Assembly (NCBI GenBank): GCA_037013495.1
Contig: CM072801.1
Location: forward strand, 19,961,001-20,025,000
Reading direction: 5' to 3'
DNA length: 64,000 nucleotides
From: Hippophae tibetana
Lineage: Eukaryota > Streptophyta > Magnoliopsida > Rosales > Elaeagnaceae
This document shows positions 1 to 12,127 of the stretch, piece after piece. Numbering within the stretch: position 1 is the first letter of the stretch; each line of letters begins with the position of its first letter. Under the pieces are notes generated by a model. The model was not told the DNA's origin and did not search any database. It saw only the letters and a program-made list of their open reading frames with translations. A program made the translations under genes and the position numbers.

Positions 1-385
1 TTAGAAATAAAATTTATAAAATTATAAATGAAACAAAATTAGAAAAATATATATTTTTATTTCTAAATAAAGAAAAATGAAAAGATATTAAAGATAACAT
101 AAATATACGAAAAAAATAGAATATTTTAACGTATTTTTGAGAGATTTCAAAAAATATAAATTTTCTTAATAAAATGTTTTTCATTCCGTTCCAAATTAGC
201 AATAAAAGCAAACATATAAATGTACAGAATTTTCCCATTTTCATTCCTATTTTTTTTAACCAAACGTGACCTTAATTGTTTTGAAGAGCTTCATTTAAGG
301 CTTTTGTCTAAAAGGAAAGTTATGTTCCTTAAGCTTTATGCTTTATGTAAACTCCTATGAATGACCTACAATTTATCCTGTGCAG
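1..385 (+). other. Intron of the PP2C gene (3' part)
   Basis: This AT-rich stretch ends in a pyrimidine-containing tract and the acceptor AG at 384-385, right where similarity to PP2C begins. The upstream exons lie outside the window. An ATG at 357 is in frame with the exon, but it lies inside the intron and is not the start codon. A long minus-strand open frame at 14-244 is low complexity and is not supported as a gene. Confidence 0.7.
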
Positions 386-899
386 GACGTTGTTAACTGC
401 CAATGCTGGGGATTGTCGTGCAGTGTTAGCAAAAAGAGGTCGAGCAATTGAGTTATCCAAGGATCATAAACCCAGTTGTGACTCTGAAAGGCTAAGAATT
501 GAAAAACTAGGTGGTGTAGTGTATGATGGTTACCTCAATGGTCAATTGTCAGTTGCTAGAGCTATTGGAGATTGGCACATGAAAGGGCCTAAAGGCTCCT
601 GCTGTCCTTTGAGTGCTGAGCCAGAGATTCAAGAGACAATGCTTAGTGAGGAAGATGAATTCTTGATTATAGGTTGTGATGGTCTATGGGATGTGATGAG
701 TAGTCAGTGTGCGGTTACAATTGCGAAGAAAGAATTGATGATTCACAATGATCCTAATAAATGCTCGAGAGAGCTTGTAAGGGAGGCTCTCAAGCGCAAC
801 ACCTGTGATAACCTGACAGTTATTGTTGTATGTTTCTCTGCTGATCCACCACCACGACTTGAGCCCCCAAGGCTCAAATTATATCAGCAGAAGGTTTGA
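386..899 (+). CDS. Protein phosphatase 2C, last exon (partial gene)
   Basis: C-terminal part of a PPM/PP2C-type Ser/Thr phosphatase, a Mg/Mn-dependent enzyme of the plant group containing Arabidopsis PP2C 22/27. It removes phosphate from Ser/Thr in stress and hormone signalling; the exact substrate cannot be told. The exon holds the usual catalytic blocks: [16 protein letters not shown], the metal-binding [11 protein letters not shown] and the late metal-binding DNLTVIVV. The reading frame enters in phase 2 after the acceptor at 384-385. Earlier exons, including the N-terminal EDGH-type metal motif, are off the left edge. The frame stops at 897-899 with a short tail. Family members go on with a SAEGL-type ending, and that ending is readable here in another frame (881-934), so the tail looks altered by a one-base loss near 879-880. 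The catalytic core is unaffected. Confidence 0.9.
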
Positions 900-934
900 G
901 TCTTCTTCAGGAGGTATTGTATTGTAATGATTGA
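881..934 (+). pseudogene. Out-of-frame conserved PP2C C-terminal tail
   Basis: Read from 881 in the frame shifted against the exon, the DNA encodes [17 protein letters not shown] and then TGA at 932-934. This matches the conserved end of PP2C 27-like proteins (SISAEGLNLLKGVLD-type). The simplest reading is loss of one base at about 879-880 (only TT remains of a codon), either real or a sequencing error. The remaining protein would lose about 17 residues outside the catalytic core. Confidence 0.6.
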
Positions 935-992
935 TCACACGACTGATGACTCTAAATTAGATTCGTAGGAGGACGAGTAGCTATCTAGTGCT

Positions 993-998
993 AATAAA
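993..998 (+). terminator. Candidate poly(A) signal of the PP2C gene
   Basis: AATAAA about 95 bases after the in-frame stop and about 60 bases after the shifted stop, followed by T-rich DNA. Position fits a plant near-upstream poly(A) element, but the motif is common in AT-rich DNA. Confidence 0.35.
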
Positions 999-1099
999 CT
1001 TTGGTCCTTCTGTTCTAGGGGAGTGTTTATTTTTGTAGCTGCTGGCATTTGAGTGAAAATCTATTGTATATAATGTACTGGAATGTATGCTTGACTCGA

Positions 1100-2895
1100 A
1101 CACATTTTTTTCTGAGTCTCCAAATATCCAAGGTTTTAAAAATCTCCAACAATGTAGACAATCTCACGACATTGTCAAGATTTTTGACCCGTCAACATGT
1201 GATTTCCATCTTGTTCGACAAAAATGTTGTGTTATGGCCAATAGAATGTCACTTAAGATAAATTATCGAAAAAATGTCTTATGGTAACTAATTGTTGGCT
1301 AAAACATCCCCATGCCAAATAGCACAAACTTAAGCGTTTAATATGTGGTATTCTAATAGTGAGAGGTCGATGATTAGGAATGTAAACGGGATGAAATGGA
1401 GTTGGAGAGTAATTTACTCAAAATTAAAATTAAAATATTATATTATATTTGAAATTAAAATTGAAATTGGTGGAAATAAATAAGGAAAATCAGCATTTAT
1501 CCGTTTGTAGCTTCAAAATCAAATTTTAATATATTTTTTAATTTAAAATCTTCTGAAAACATGAAACTTTAACTAAAAAAATGTTTACAAATTAAAATAA
1601 TAATATAATAATATAATAATATGATATGTATACTTAATACATTTGATTTTTTTTTTTGTAAATATTAAATTATAAATGTTTTTATTTTTACATATATGAA
1701 AAATAAAATATACAATAAGATATAAATTTGTAATTTCAAGTATCGGGTTCAAATTACTTCATTCTAAAAACCGAAACCGAAACGGAACCCAAAATTTTAA
1801 ATAAAAGAATAATCAAACCAAAATTTATTACTAAGAAGGAATTTTGACATCTTTATTGAGACGAAACTATTTACCTTTTACCTCAAGTTTTTAGGCTTTT
1901 TCCTCAATTTTTTAATGGTTGTCGAAGGTGAAAAACTGCAATTCTTTTTTTTTTTTTTTTTTTGCCTAAATTGCTTTATGTTTGTCAAATTGATCAATTT
2001 TTTAAGAAAAAATAGCAACAAAACATTTCAAAGCTAATTATATCAAAATTATTTAATAAAAAATCAATAATAGCTTCAATAAAATAGGATTATGATCATA
2101 TCTCACCGTATCACATGTAGTGACCACTGACGACTTTATTGGAGCTTCATCAACAATCCCACCAAAGATAGATGTACGTGTATAAAAAAAATATATATAT
2201 AACATATTACACGTAAATATATAAATGAATGTAATATATTACATATAAAATATAAATAAATATAATATGTAATATATTACATATTACACGAATTTGAGTC
2301 ATTATATGCAAAATAAGAATTACATGCAATGGATTGCATACAAATATGGAAATGGAAATAACATCAGGGGTTACAAAAATGATAAAAATTAACTTACCTC
2401 AAAAAGTTTTACTCACATATCTTTAAAAAAAAATTAGGCATATGGAGAAGTAGGAGTAACCACTGTAAAGAACAAGAATATGCCAAAATTGAACATATTT
2501 CACTAATCCATCTAAAGTACAACTTACATATATATATATATAAGGATAGATTAAAGTGATTATTAGTTATTAAATTTTAATTAAATTTTCATATAAGTTT
2601 TTAAACTTTTAAAACTTAATGCATAAATCCTCAAATTTTTAAATCATATGATATAGTTTAGTTATCAAAATATATGTTTATAAATCAAAAATTTAGGATC
2701 TATATAAAGTTTAAAAGTTTTTGAGACAAAATCGTATAATTTAAAAATTTAAGAAATGTAAAACTTTAAAAGTTTTAAGATTAAATCGTATGTTTTAAAT
2801 ATTTGAAGACATATATATAAATTTAATTAAAATCTCAAGAACAATAGTGCACTTTAGGCTAAAGATAATTGGATACAAAAACAGCTTCATATTTT
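1100..2895. other. AT-rich intergenic spacer
   Basis: No supported gene. It holds a T-run near 1946-1963, a TA microsatellite near 2530-2545 and a cluster of palindromic GTAATATATTAC-like words at about 2195-2290. Short open frames at 1049-1287 show no recognisable similarity and no codon structure. Confidence 0.6.
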
Positions 2896-3551
2896 TAGGG
2901 GTTAATGTGGATTGATTTTAGTCAATTTTAACTTAAAAATACTAATTAAATCGATACTTATCAATTTGTTAAATAAAAAACAAATTAATTTATAAAATAT
3001 CAGTTAAAAAAATATTTAATCTTGATATATTCGATTTGCGTTTAAATCTACTTATATTTTAAGTTAATTAATTAATAAATAAAGATGTATTGTTTAATCA
3101 ACATTTAATTAAATATATATATATATATATATATATTAATATTTAAATTATAATTTTACTTCAATTTTTAAGAAGATAAGAACTTTTAAAATTGAATAAA
3201 TTGTTGGAAAAAATAATTTAAATTTTTTATTAGTTATAGTAAATTTTTTTGAAAAGTAAATGTAAAAAAATAACATTATAAGTTATTTTTGACATAAGAT
3301 TTAACTAAAATTAAATGTTTATACTTACATATAATGTTAAAATAAATAAATAAATACATAATTATAATGTGTAAGTCAGTCTGACTATGGGTCAATTTGA
3401 AAGCTTTAATACTTTAACTAACCCATGCGTTAGCTTTTACGTTTTTAAAACATAAACCAACCTATTTTGATTTATGAAGTATAAAACCCTATTCGATTCA
3501 ACTTATTTTAGTTCGGATAAATTGATTTATCGATTACTATTTCCATCCCTA
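2896..3551. mobile_element. Old hAT-like MITE (probable)
   Basis: The stretch starts TAGGGGTTAATG and ends TTTCCATCCCTA, imperfect terminal inverted repeats of the TAGGGATGG kind seen in plant hAT MITEs. The 8 bases before (CATATTTT) and after (CCTATTCT) agree at 6 of 8 positions, the size of a hAT target duplication. The interior is AT-rich, noncoding and includes a TA microsatellite at about 3112-3136. Non-autonomous; decayed, so the call is tentative. Confidence 0.4.
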
Positions 3552-4241
3552 CCTATTCTGTATTCCTAATTTCCATATACACCTCTAGAAATTTTAAAAA
3601 ACTTGGAGCATAGACCTACTTTCAAGTTTCAATTATAATAATTTACATTGTAGCCTTGGACAAAATAAACTAAATATCATAAATTTATTTCAACATAATA
3701 CATGACGTGTAATTGTGAAACATACATATTAGTACTCAATATTATTTTAACAGTATCCACATCATCTATAATATTTTAGTCAAAAATTTAATAGTAAAGA
3801 TAATTTACTGATATTTACGACAATTTAACTTAACCACATTATCTAAAATATTTTAACCAAAAATGATATTTTTTTCAATAATTTAACGATACCAAATATT
3901 TACTTATATCAACAATTTACGAAAATTTAACCAAAATATACGAGTATCAAGTTTCAATGTCAAGAAGTGACAAATACCGATAATATCATCAATTTTGCCA
4001 ATTTTTCAAACCTTAATGGCAGGTTTGCCTCTTAGGCACTCCAAATTACAGACTCGGTGTGCATGTTTCTTTAATGTTGCTGAGCTTCCTCCAAGCATCT
4101 AGTCGCTCATAACAACTACGGCTGTAAGGTAATTAACTCTCTATCCTGTTAACATAAACGAACTCTTATGGGCAAAAATAGAAATTTCCAGACCCAAAAA
4201 TGGAAGAGTATTTTGTGTTCCCGTGCAGTGGTGTGTCTGCT
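3552..4241. other. Spacer downstream of NOC4
   Basis: AT-rich DNA with no supported gene, which should contain the 3' UTR and poly(A) site of the minus-strand NOC4 gene. The plus-strand open frame 4168-4563 is the antisense shadow of the last NOC4 exon. Confidence 0.55.
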
Positions 4242-7200
4242 TCATTCTGCCTCTGATCGCAATCGTTTCAGGGAACTATTATTGAACCCATCAATTTCTG
4301 TTGTAGAGTTGCTTTCATTTGCACCATTCTCCCGTGCACAACGATCCTTTTTATCATGTTTGAATGTCCAGCCAGCAAACTCGGACTCGGAGAACAAAGA
4401 GGTGGGAATTGCTCTGTGCAATGCCAGTGGAACCTGTTTCATTCTTCGATTAACCTGTAACACAATATTAGAAGAAAATATTAGCCAGAGAATGAAAAAA
4501 AAGTACATCTCTTCCTGTTTGAGAAAGTTTTATGAGTTAGCTTTAAATTATTGGTTAAGCTAAACCCTGCAACGTGTGACAACGAGCAAAGAAAAATTTA
4601 CTCTAGATGTCTGGATGACTTGTCCAGGTAATATGTAATTTCGTTTATTTGATATTAATAAAATTTAATGAAATGAGAACTCTGTAAAAATAAAATTTAA
4701 GAACAAGTTATCTTTGCTCTAAACTGGTTTCACAAGTAATCCTTAATATGGTGAAAACTTCTGTTATTCCAAGTGATACATGTTCTTATAGTACCACAAA
4801 TATAACTGTATAACATCCAACATTGCAATTAATGTACAAAATTGGCATGAGTTGGAATCACTTCTTATAGCATGTCCATACTTGAGCTATAGATTAGTCC
4901 TAATGGGGATTGGAAATTAAGTTGGTTTCACAACTTAACCGAAAACAACTAGTTAATACAAGCCAAACCTTTTGCTCTTTTTGTTCCCCCTCCTCTTTCC
5001 TTTATTTTTTTAGTTCATTTTTCTAGAGTCAGACGGATCAAAATTACCTCTGATCCAATTATTGTTGCATAGGAAGCTGAGCTGAAATCTTTAATAGACA
5101 ACTCTGTTGTTTTGGCTCTGACTGTGAGATCATTCTCAAGTGACAAAACAAGTCTAAAAGAAAATAAGAAAGATGAAGAAAATCAGAAGCTTCTTTTTAA
5201 TACATCCGAGGATATAATGTAACCATAATGACTACTGGCAAAGCTTGTACCTCGAAACAGCAGGACAATAGTGGTGGCGGAGCGTATCAATTTCCCAAAG
5301 TGAACTTCCTGCTCAAAAGTTATCAAGAAAAGGCAATTTCCAACTCAGATGAAGTGGAATTTATGGACAAATGGCTCGAAACATGTGCTGCTTGTGTATG
5401 CAATTGAGCAAAAAAATACATAACACTATTCCTGACGAGACAATAAATGAACAGAAATGATACTCACTCATGGCATGTGTTTTCTTTGGATCCCTTTCCT
5501 CGTTATTAAAACAATCAATGCCTAACTTCGTGTTAACATCAATGGTCTTTTTCTCGACTTCTGAATCATGTTCAGCAGTTTCAACAGTATTTTCCTGCAT
5601 AAACATCATAGTCATAATTTCCAATACAAGAATGAACGAATCATATGGTGCACAACTAATCAATACTCTTAATATAACAAAATCAATGTGCTAGATGACA
5701 CAACAGCCTTAGCTGCTCGACGAGGTCAAATACTACTTGGTGATACTTTGAACATAAACATTACAAAAGTCTCTTAAAGCTCATTTATACCAAAGACAAA
5801 CCAACGAAGTAAACTTCATTAAGAACACTATTTATTCCATACACCGAAAAAAATATTACAAAATCCACTTAATTCTGAACAGTTCAAAAATTCCCGACAA
5901 AATGATCAGAAGAATTTAACAATTTCCATAAGCTTGACCAAGGATCATCTACATCTAAAAACTAGTATATTACTTTCAATATAACCTGTTAATTACTTGT
6001 GATTACATCTTTACAGACCTTTAACTGCATCAACAAATGCAGGAACAAAAGAGACACCCCAACAAGCAATGAAATGCACCATAGAACATGTAAATATGCA
6101 TCATATATATAACAGATAGAACATAAACCCATGATGACTAATGGAGGTAGGGCACACGTCATACATCCAAATCCATTGGCACAAGTAACCACTTTATCCT
6201 GATTCTCAATTACATCAATACAAATCAATAAGCTCTCTCCCATAAATTATCGTCCTGTAGAGAGTCTCGTCCTCTAGAGAGTCTAGATAGCACTGCTTTC
6301 ATATTTTCCACAAGACACTAAATACTGAGATCAAAGTTTTTAATGATCAACAAAACATTAAAAAATGTAAATCATGCCTATTCTAATGCATTAGCAATAA
6401 TAAACAGCAAACTTCAAAGCATATACAGTTTATAGAATTTAGTGAAAGCACTCAATTAATGTGCAAAAGCAATTTATTGAATACAAATGCAAACATTTAC
6501 AAGGACCCACTTATTCTGTAACATAAATAACCCGACTTGCAGCCTGATCAATTAAGATAATGAATACCCTCAAAAATAAAACAACAGCACAAGGAAATAT
6601 TGCTACCTGGTGCACCAAAAAATTGATAGAAGGGTGCCGCCGTAGAAGGTTATGAATCAGTGCTATTATAACCAGTGCCCCAGAAGGTGGAGCGGCTATT
6701 GACAATCTGCTAAGTTTCTTGGCAAAAGCAGCAGCCAAATATGCCGGAAGAAGTGGTGATTTTAAGCAAGAGTCAAGAAGCTGCAGAATTATACATTCAG
6801 AAAATGACCAATAACTCCAACATAAGCATACACCTTAACTTTTCTTCAGTTTCATTCTTCATTCACACAAGTTGATATAAGTCGTCAGTAATTATATTAT
6901 ATTAGACCAAAGCAGCATCTGATGATTATTTCAAGCAAATATGAAATTTAGCAAGTTTACTATCTTATATAATAGAAAATATCCCTGAAATTCCATGGAC
7001 AACAATTGCTACAAACAGGGGAGAAAAAAAAACAATAATTACACATGACAAGAGGCTCAGTGGTTTTAGCTTCAGGCATTATTCCCCAAATCAAATAGGT
7101 ACCTCCCAGAGAACAAGATACAAAGATTTGCTTTTCATTAAGGATTCCGAAAAACATCAAACAGAAAGCATTTATGCATATAAAATCGAAAAATAATAGA

Positions 7201-10200
7201 TATAAAGTTGTGTTAAAATTGGATGAATGTTCTGGCAGAACCAACCAGAATTACCTCAAAGAACTTGGCCCGATGTTTCGCCATAAAGATTGAAGGCACC
7301 AACAGAGCATAGAGTTTCTCATAGAAGTTGAGATACTCTAAACCATGTTGCATCATAAGTATGTATAAGCTGCTAAGGGCCATGACACTGACAACACCAC
7401 CAATGTCATATGATCGTGTTAAAAAGTCACTGCACGGTTCCAAGCAGAGAATCAAAGTTATTTCAAAGTAAGAAATGCATCCAGTGTTCTATCTAAAAAG
7501 GAAACCTATTCAGTGTTTAAGACTACCATAACACAACGGGGTTAGACAGATGAGGAATAACTTCCTGATGTAGGCTGACAAGAACCTGAGAATCAGAAAG
7601 ATTGCATGTCATGTATAAAACAGAAGAAACATATTATATTAAGTACGTGAACATATGAACTCACAAAAAAGAAAAGAGAGATGAATTTATAAAATCCCCA
7701 TGAATATTGACATCTAAACACCTATATTACTTGGACTTGAGTGTGGGTATAGGTACAAGTGTAGGGCTCGTTATTTGTAAAAGATTATGATACTGAAGAT
7801 ATGGCTAGAAAATGCCAAATTTTAGACATGGGTATTTAGATTCAAAACATATATATTAAACATTTATTTTTATGTCGAAATTTTAAGAAGTTAGTCATGT
7901 CAGCTAATTCATCAATGTTTTGTCATTTGTTATGTTTAGCTTATACTACTGCATCTATATTTATATTTATTCATTTTTTATCATAAAAGTAATATAAGTT
8001 CTAAAACGGATGAGAGCCACCAAAGGTCCCTTTTTCTTTAATTGAGAACTTTAATATTCTTATTCGTATTCGGCACTTCTAGTCTTACTATTATGAAAAA
8101 TTATTTCTTGTAATCCTCTAATTATAAAGCATGACCATTTCTATTCCCTTAACTATTAAAAATAAATACTTCTACTCCCCCATAAGAAAAGACCAATTTT
8201 TACCCTGAAGTGCTCATTTTTCATAAATAACAAGATTATAAGTGTCAAATTAAAAAAAAGGATTAAAGTGCTCATTTGCACATTATAACAGGGCTACTAG
8301 GACATTTTTCCTGTTCTAAAACCAAAATAAAGCAATAAATCCCCCAAACTACCCAGGCATAAACAGCCTATTTCCTATCTTATCCACAAAAAGGTTCAGA
8401 AAAAGAACCCTTCAAAAGGAGGTCATCAGCACTACAGCCCAGTTGCTATCTATGGGTTTTCACTTTTTTATTTTGTCCTTTCTCAACAAATCACCTGACC
8501 AGCTTGCCTCCAAACACCCTTCGTTGTTTTAAGTTCCAACAACACCCCATATTTGCAGACTCGGAAGTTTCACTTTTCCTCCTCTCATCTAAAGGCAAAT
8601 TTTCAAGTTTTTGAAATATTTTTCAAATATTATCGTGGGTACACCGCCCTAAACTGGCGAGTCCAGTAACATAGTTGACACTATCATTCTATGAACTACT
8701 CTTAGACCAGGCAGTTACATTTAGTAGTTTAATATCTTTGTGTCCACAGTTCTCTTTTTACATAAATATAAACCCATAGCAACATCACATATTTTTGTTT
8801 CCAATTCTGACTTACCATCCTTATATGCCCTAAAATAGGGTGCTGGGTTATTTGGTAATGAATACTTTAGTCCCTTAGCTTTCAAGAGGGAAGCTCTTGT
8901 GCCTTGCCTTTTAAACACATGGATACTTAACACCATACTAAACTGTCCCACTTGAAAGCAAAGGAACAAAATGGCCAAAAGCTAAGCTACTCACATGAGT
9001 TTTCCCTTTAAAATATTGAACTGATATTTTCAAACAATATTAAAAGAAGTTTTGCATGCCAAGACAACTAGTATTAATTGAGTAATGCTTTAGATTACAA
9101 CATGTAATATGTATAGAAAATTTGCGAGTCTTACTGCCTTGTATACATAAAGTGGAAGCGGCAACCTGAGAAATGAAAGCCATGCTTTAGTGAATTTTAG
9201 TTTCATCTTTTTGGCAATACTGGCTGCAGACAAAGCCTACACCCATTTGATACAAACAAAATTTTAATATCATTAGAAAGAGGCTTAATGGACCATCTGT
9301 TACTTTCATATGAAAACCTAACAAGCAGCAGCATAAACACATTCGCATCAGAAGATAATTGATAATTTACCTTAAAATTATGCTTCTCAGTCCCGTTTTG
9401 ATCATGTGATGCTTTATTATTTTTAGAAGGCTCTTCATTTTGTACTGCTTCATATAAAAACAGTTGGCAAAAATGAGAAGAGAACTATTAATAATCTAAT
9501 AGATCAAATAGATAAACTATATCAGAAGCAGAAATAAATTTTAGATGTCATACAATTGAGTAATTCTTCTCCCACCCACTCTTCATCTCAACTCACACGT
9601 CATTAAATAGGAGAAAAGGGCAAAGAAGCCATAGCAAGGATTGATGAAATTAAGGCCTCATCACTAAATTCAAATGTAAAGGCATCAAGATGGAAGGCAA
9701 AGAAAAATCACCTGATCCAGCCCACACTTCATAATCAGTTTTTCCAACTGAGCCTTCCAGAGATGGTACATGTGATAAAATACAATGCATCTTGCTTATT
9801 AACTGTTCAGTGCTGCAAGAAATTAAACAAATAAAGTTCAAAAGTCAATAGTTTACAAGAATGTTAGAGTGATGAATAAATATGCATATATCGTGAAAAG
9901 ATTAAAGCTACTCCTGTCAGAGGCGTTATTACTAAACCTTATATATACTTGGAAAACCTTAAGTAGGTAACATTGTTATTCATTCATACCAATTCCAATT
10001 ATATGCAAACATACATACATTAATCTATATGGTTGAATGTCAGTGGCTCCCTAGTGGCAAAGTACATGCCATTGTCACAATTATTAGTGATTTTTAGAGT
10101 TATTGCCTTCTTGAACACCTTTTTTTCAATAAATTACTCACTAATCAAGAGATCACTCTTGTAGCCCGACCAACAGGTTAATTACACAAACTAGTGCACT

Positions 10201-11563
10201 AACTCTATGGTTCATAATATTGCAAGACCAGAAATCTTAGTCATGTCAAAGTCAACAACAGAAATAAATGATATGACAGTAATACAAACATATCATAAAA
10301 AAATGAAAAATCATGAACTTAATCTTCAAAATATAATAACCATCCTTTACTATATAATTCAATTGTACCGCCTACAACATGCAGGAAGCTCATTTAAATC
10401 TACCATCAAACAAAAACAAACGATCTTCTAGAAAAGAAGTTGCAATTGAGAAGCATATAGATAAGTTATTTTTCTCTTCCCAGTGCCCCAAAAGAAAAAA
10501 ACTTACTTTTCTTCAGAATGGTTCTTGTTACTGTCTCTGGAAGGGTTTTTATTGTCTGACAGGAAAACAAAGATCAATAAACAAATAGAAACTCAGTACG
10601 ATAAAAATAGTTTTGAAAATGAGCGCACAATAATGTACCAGAATTGTCTTTTCCCTCCAAGATTCTAGCAATCTTTTCCAAACTAATATAAGTAAAATAT
10701 CTGCAGCAAATAGATCAATGTCAGATTGATAAAAGAATAATTCGTTTAAGAGAACTCAAATAAACAAATAAAAACTCCTACAACACATTTGCAGGCATTA
10801 TAAATGGATTTTTTTTCATCATACCTAACATCAATATACTTCAAATATTTCGATGCAAGCAAGTCTACCAAGACTTCAACTGGGTCAGTAGAGTGAACCT
10901 AATCACAACATGAAAGAAGCCGTAAGAGTACTCCAACATGTACAAAATAACAAGATGATTGAAAAGAAAATCCTGGAAATACAGTCCAAAGAAGTTATGT
11001 AACTTACCATACTAAATATAAACCTGTGGTATATAGCAGATTGAAACCTCCCCTCATTTCCTAGCTTCACAAACTCCATTATTGTATTCAAAGCTACCTC
11101 CTATAACATGCCCATGAAATAAAAAATAAATACAAAGAACTCCCAATTTTTTTCAAAAATAAAAATATAAACAATTTTTTTTTTCGAATAAAAGCCCGAC
11201 CTTGAGAACTTCATCGGATAGCGGCGAAAGCGAGACTTCGATAAGCGACGTAACAAACTCGTCAAACTTGGATCGCAGCCAAGTTCGATATATAAACTCT
11301 GGGTCGTTCTGGGACTCATCGAGAGAGGAATGCTTAGAAGTAAAGGAAGGGAGATCAGGAATAACAGGAGTGAAGAAAGCTTGAAGGGAAAGGAGCGATT
11401 CGAGAGTGAAATCAGGACGCGAGGTGGGGGATATGAAAGAGAGGAGGATTGGGAGGTTATTGATGTGGGATCTGGAAGAGAGGAGGTCGTTGCCTAGAGC
11501 TTTGAGGTTTGAGAGTGTGTTTTGCTTCTGCTTCTTGCGCTTTTTGGAGAGAATCGTCGCCAT
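4242..11563 (-). CDS. NOC4: NOC4, nucleolar complex protein 4 (complete, 15 exons)
   Basis: Homologue of yeast Noc4 and Arabidopsis EMB2762/NOC4, a nucleolar partner of NOP14 needed to mature and export the 40S ribosomal subunit. I read exons, 5' to 3', as 11563-11201, 11100-11008, 10898-10825, 10700-10639, 10555-10507, 9812-9712, 9444-9371, 9236-9135, 7585-7527, 7429-7255, 6780-6607, 5594-5468, 5308-5251, 5153-5048 and 4454-4242. All have GT-AG borders and compatible phases, giving 1830 nt and 609 residues. The N-terminus has a basic nucleolar-type stretch (KKRKKQKQ) and the plant motif SRSHINNLP. The CBF/Mak21-type domain lies at about residues 325-475 (SYDIGGVVSVMALSSLYILM, KHRAKFF, AAAFAKKLSRLS, NLLRRHPSINFLVH). 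The C-terminus has RMKQVPLALHRAIPTSLF, then a tail about 30 residues longer than I recall for Arabidopsis. The exon 7 acceptor could be 3 bases further upstream. No break is seen; probably functional. Confidence 0.92.
7586..9134 (-). other. NOC4: Longest NOC4 intron (intron 8)
   Basis: A 1549-base intron between the exons ending at 9135 and starting at 7585. It is AT-rich and has no supported gene; minus-strand frame 8721-8978 has no family similarity. Other introns over 300 bases are 4455-5047, 5595-6606, 6781-7254 and 9813-10506; I saw no clear inserted element in them. Confidence 0.7.
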
Positions 11564-12127
11564 GGATTGTGTAGATTATTTACTATCTGATTTCTCTGCT
11601 TTGATAGAAGAGAACCCAAAAGCCAAGGTTTTGGTCTTTTCAGGTTAGGACCAGTTAAACCCCTGTAAAACCCTCCTTTGTTAGCGAAAAAGGGTTTTGT
11701 TTACGTAGGCCGCCGTAGGGTGTTTTGACGCTTTTTATGAGCAAAGATACATTATCCATTTAAGCTCAACACATGAGAAAGAACAAAACAAGTGTTTTGG
11801 ATCCACTTAAGCACCACATCAGAAGAAGAAAAAGGAAAAGAAAAGAAAAAACCACGTTATATAGCGTACGTGTTGCTTGCTTGGCTAGGTATCCTCTTTC
11901 CTTCTAATTTTCTTCCCACAAAGCCATATCCATCTCAGCCATAATGCGTATGCTTACTCTCCAATAAAAACCCATTACCTCTTGTCGTATTTCCTCTATG
12001 ATTTATGGGAAGCTTAAGTGCAAAACTCTTTTGCCAGTGTAAGCTTGAAGTTGCATCGCACAGTTGGTACACGTGCTTTGTTATTTGTAGAGAACAAAAA
12101 TAAATTGAACGATTTTAGGAACCAAGG
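11564..12127 (-). other. NOC4 5' flank and promoter region
   Basis: Upstream DNA of NOC4. It contains AAACCC-type words near 11655-11670 and a GC-richer spot at 11705-11720, but no exact telo-box (AAACCCTA) or site II element that I would call. No gene is seen between NOC4 and the repeat element that begins near 12128. Confidence 0.5.

Noticed and set aside
357-385. ATG at 357 as start of a short PP2C protein
   Set aside because: It lies before a clear splice acceptor; similarity to PP2C starts at 386, so this is intron.
3112-3136. TA microsatellite as a regulatory or origin element
   Set aside because: Ordinary plant microsatellite; similar runs occur near 2530, 29430 and 54803.
4168-4563. 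131-residue plus-strand open frame
   Set aside because: Antisense shadow of the last NOC4 exon, which has splice signals and family similarity.
11202-11648. Plus-strand open frames over NOC4 exon 1
   Set aside because: They are the complement of a well supported exon and show no similarity of their own.
11650-11720. Telo-box/site II promoter elements for NOC4
   Set aside because: Only partial words (AAACCCC, AAAACCCTCC) are present; an exact telo-box is missing.
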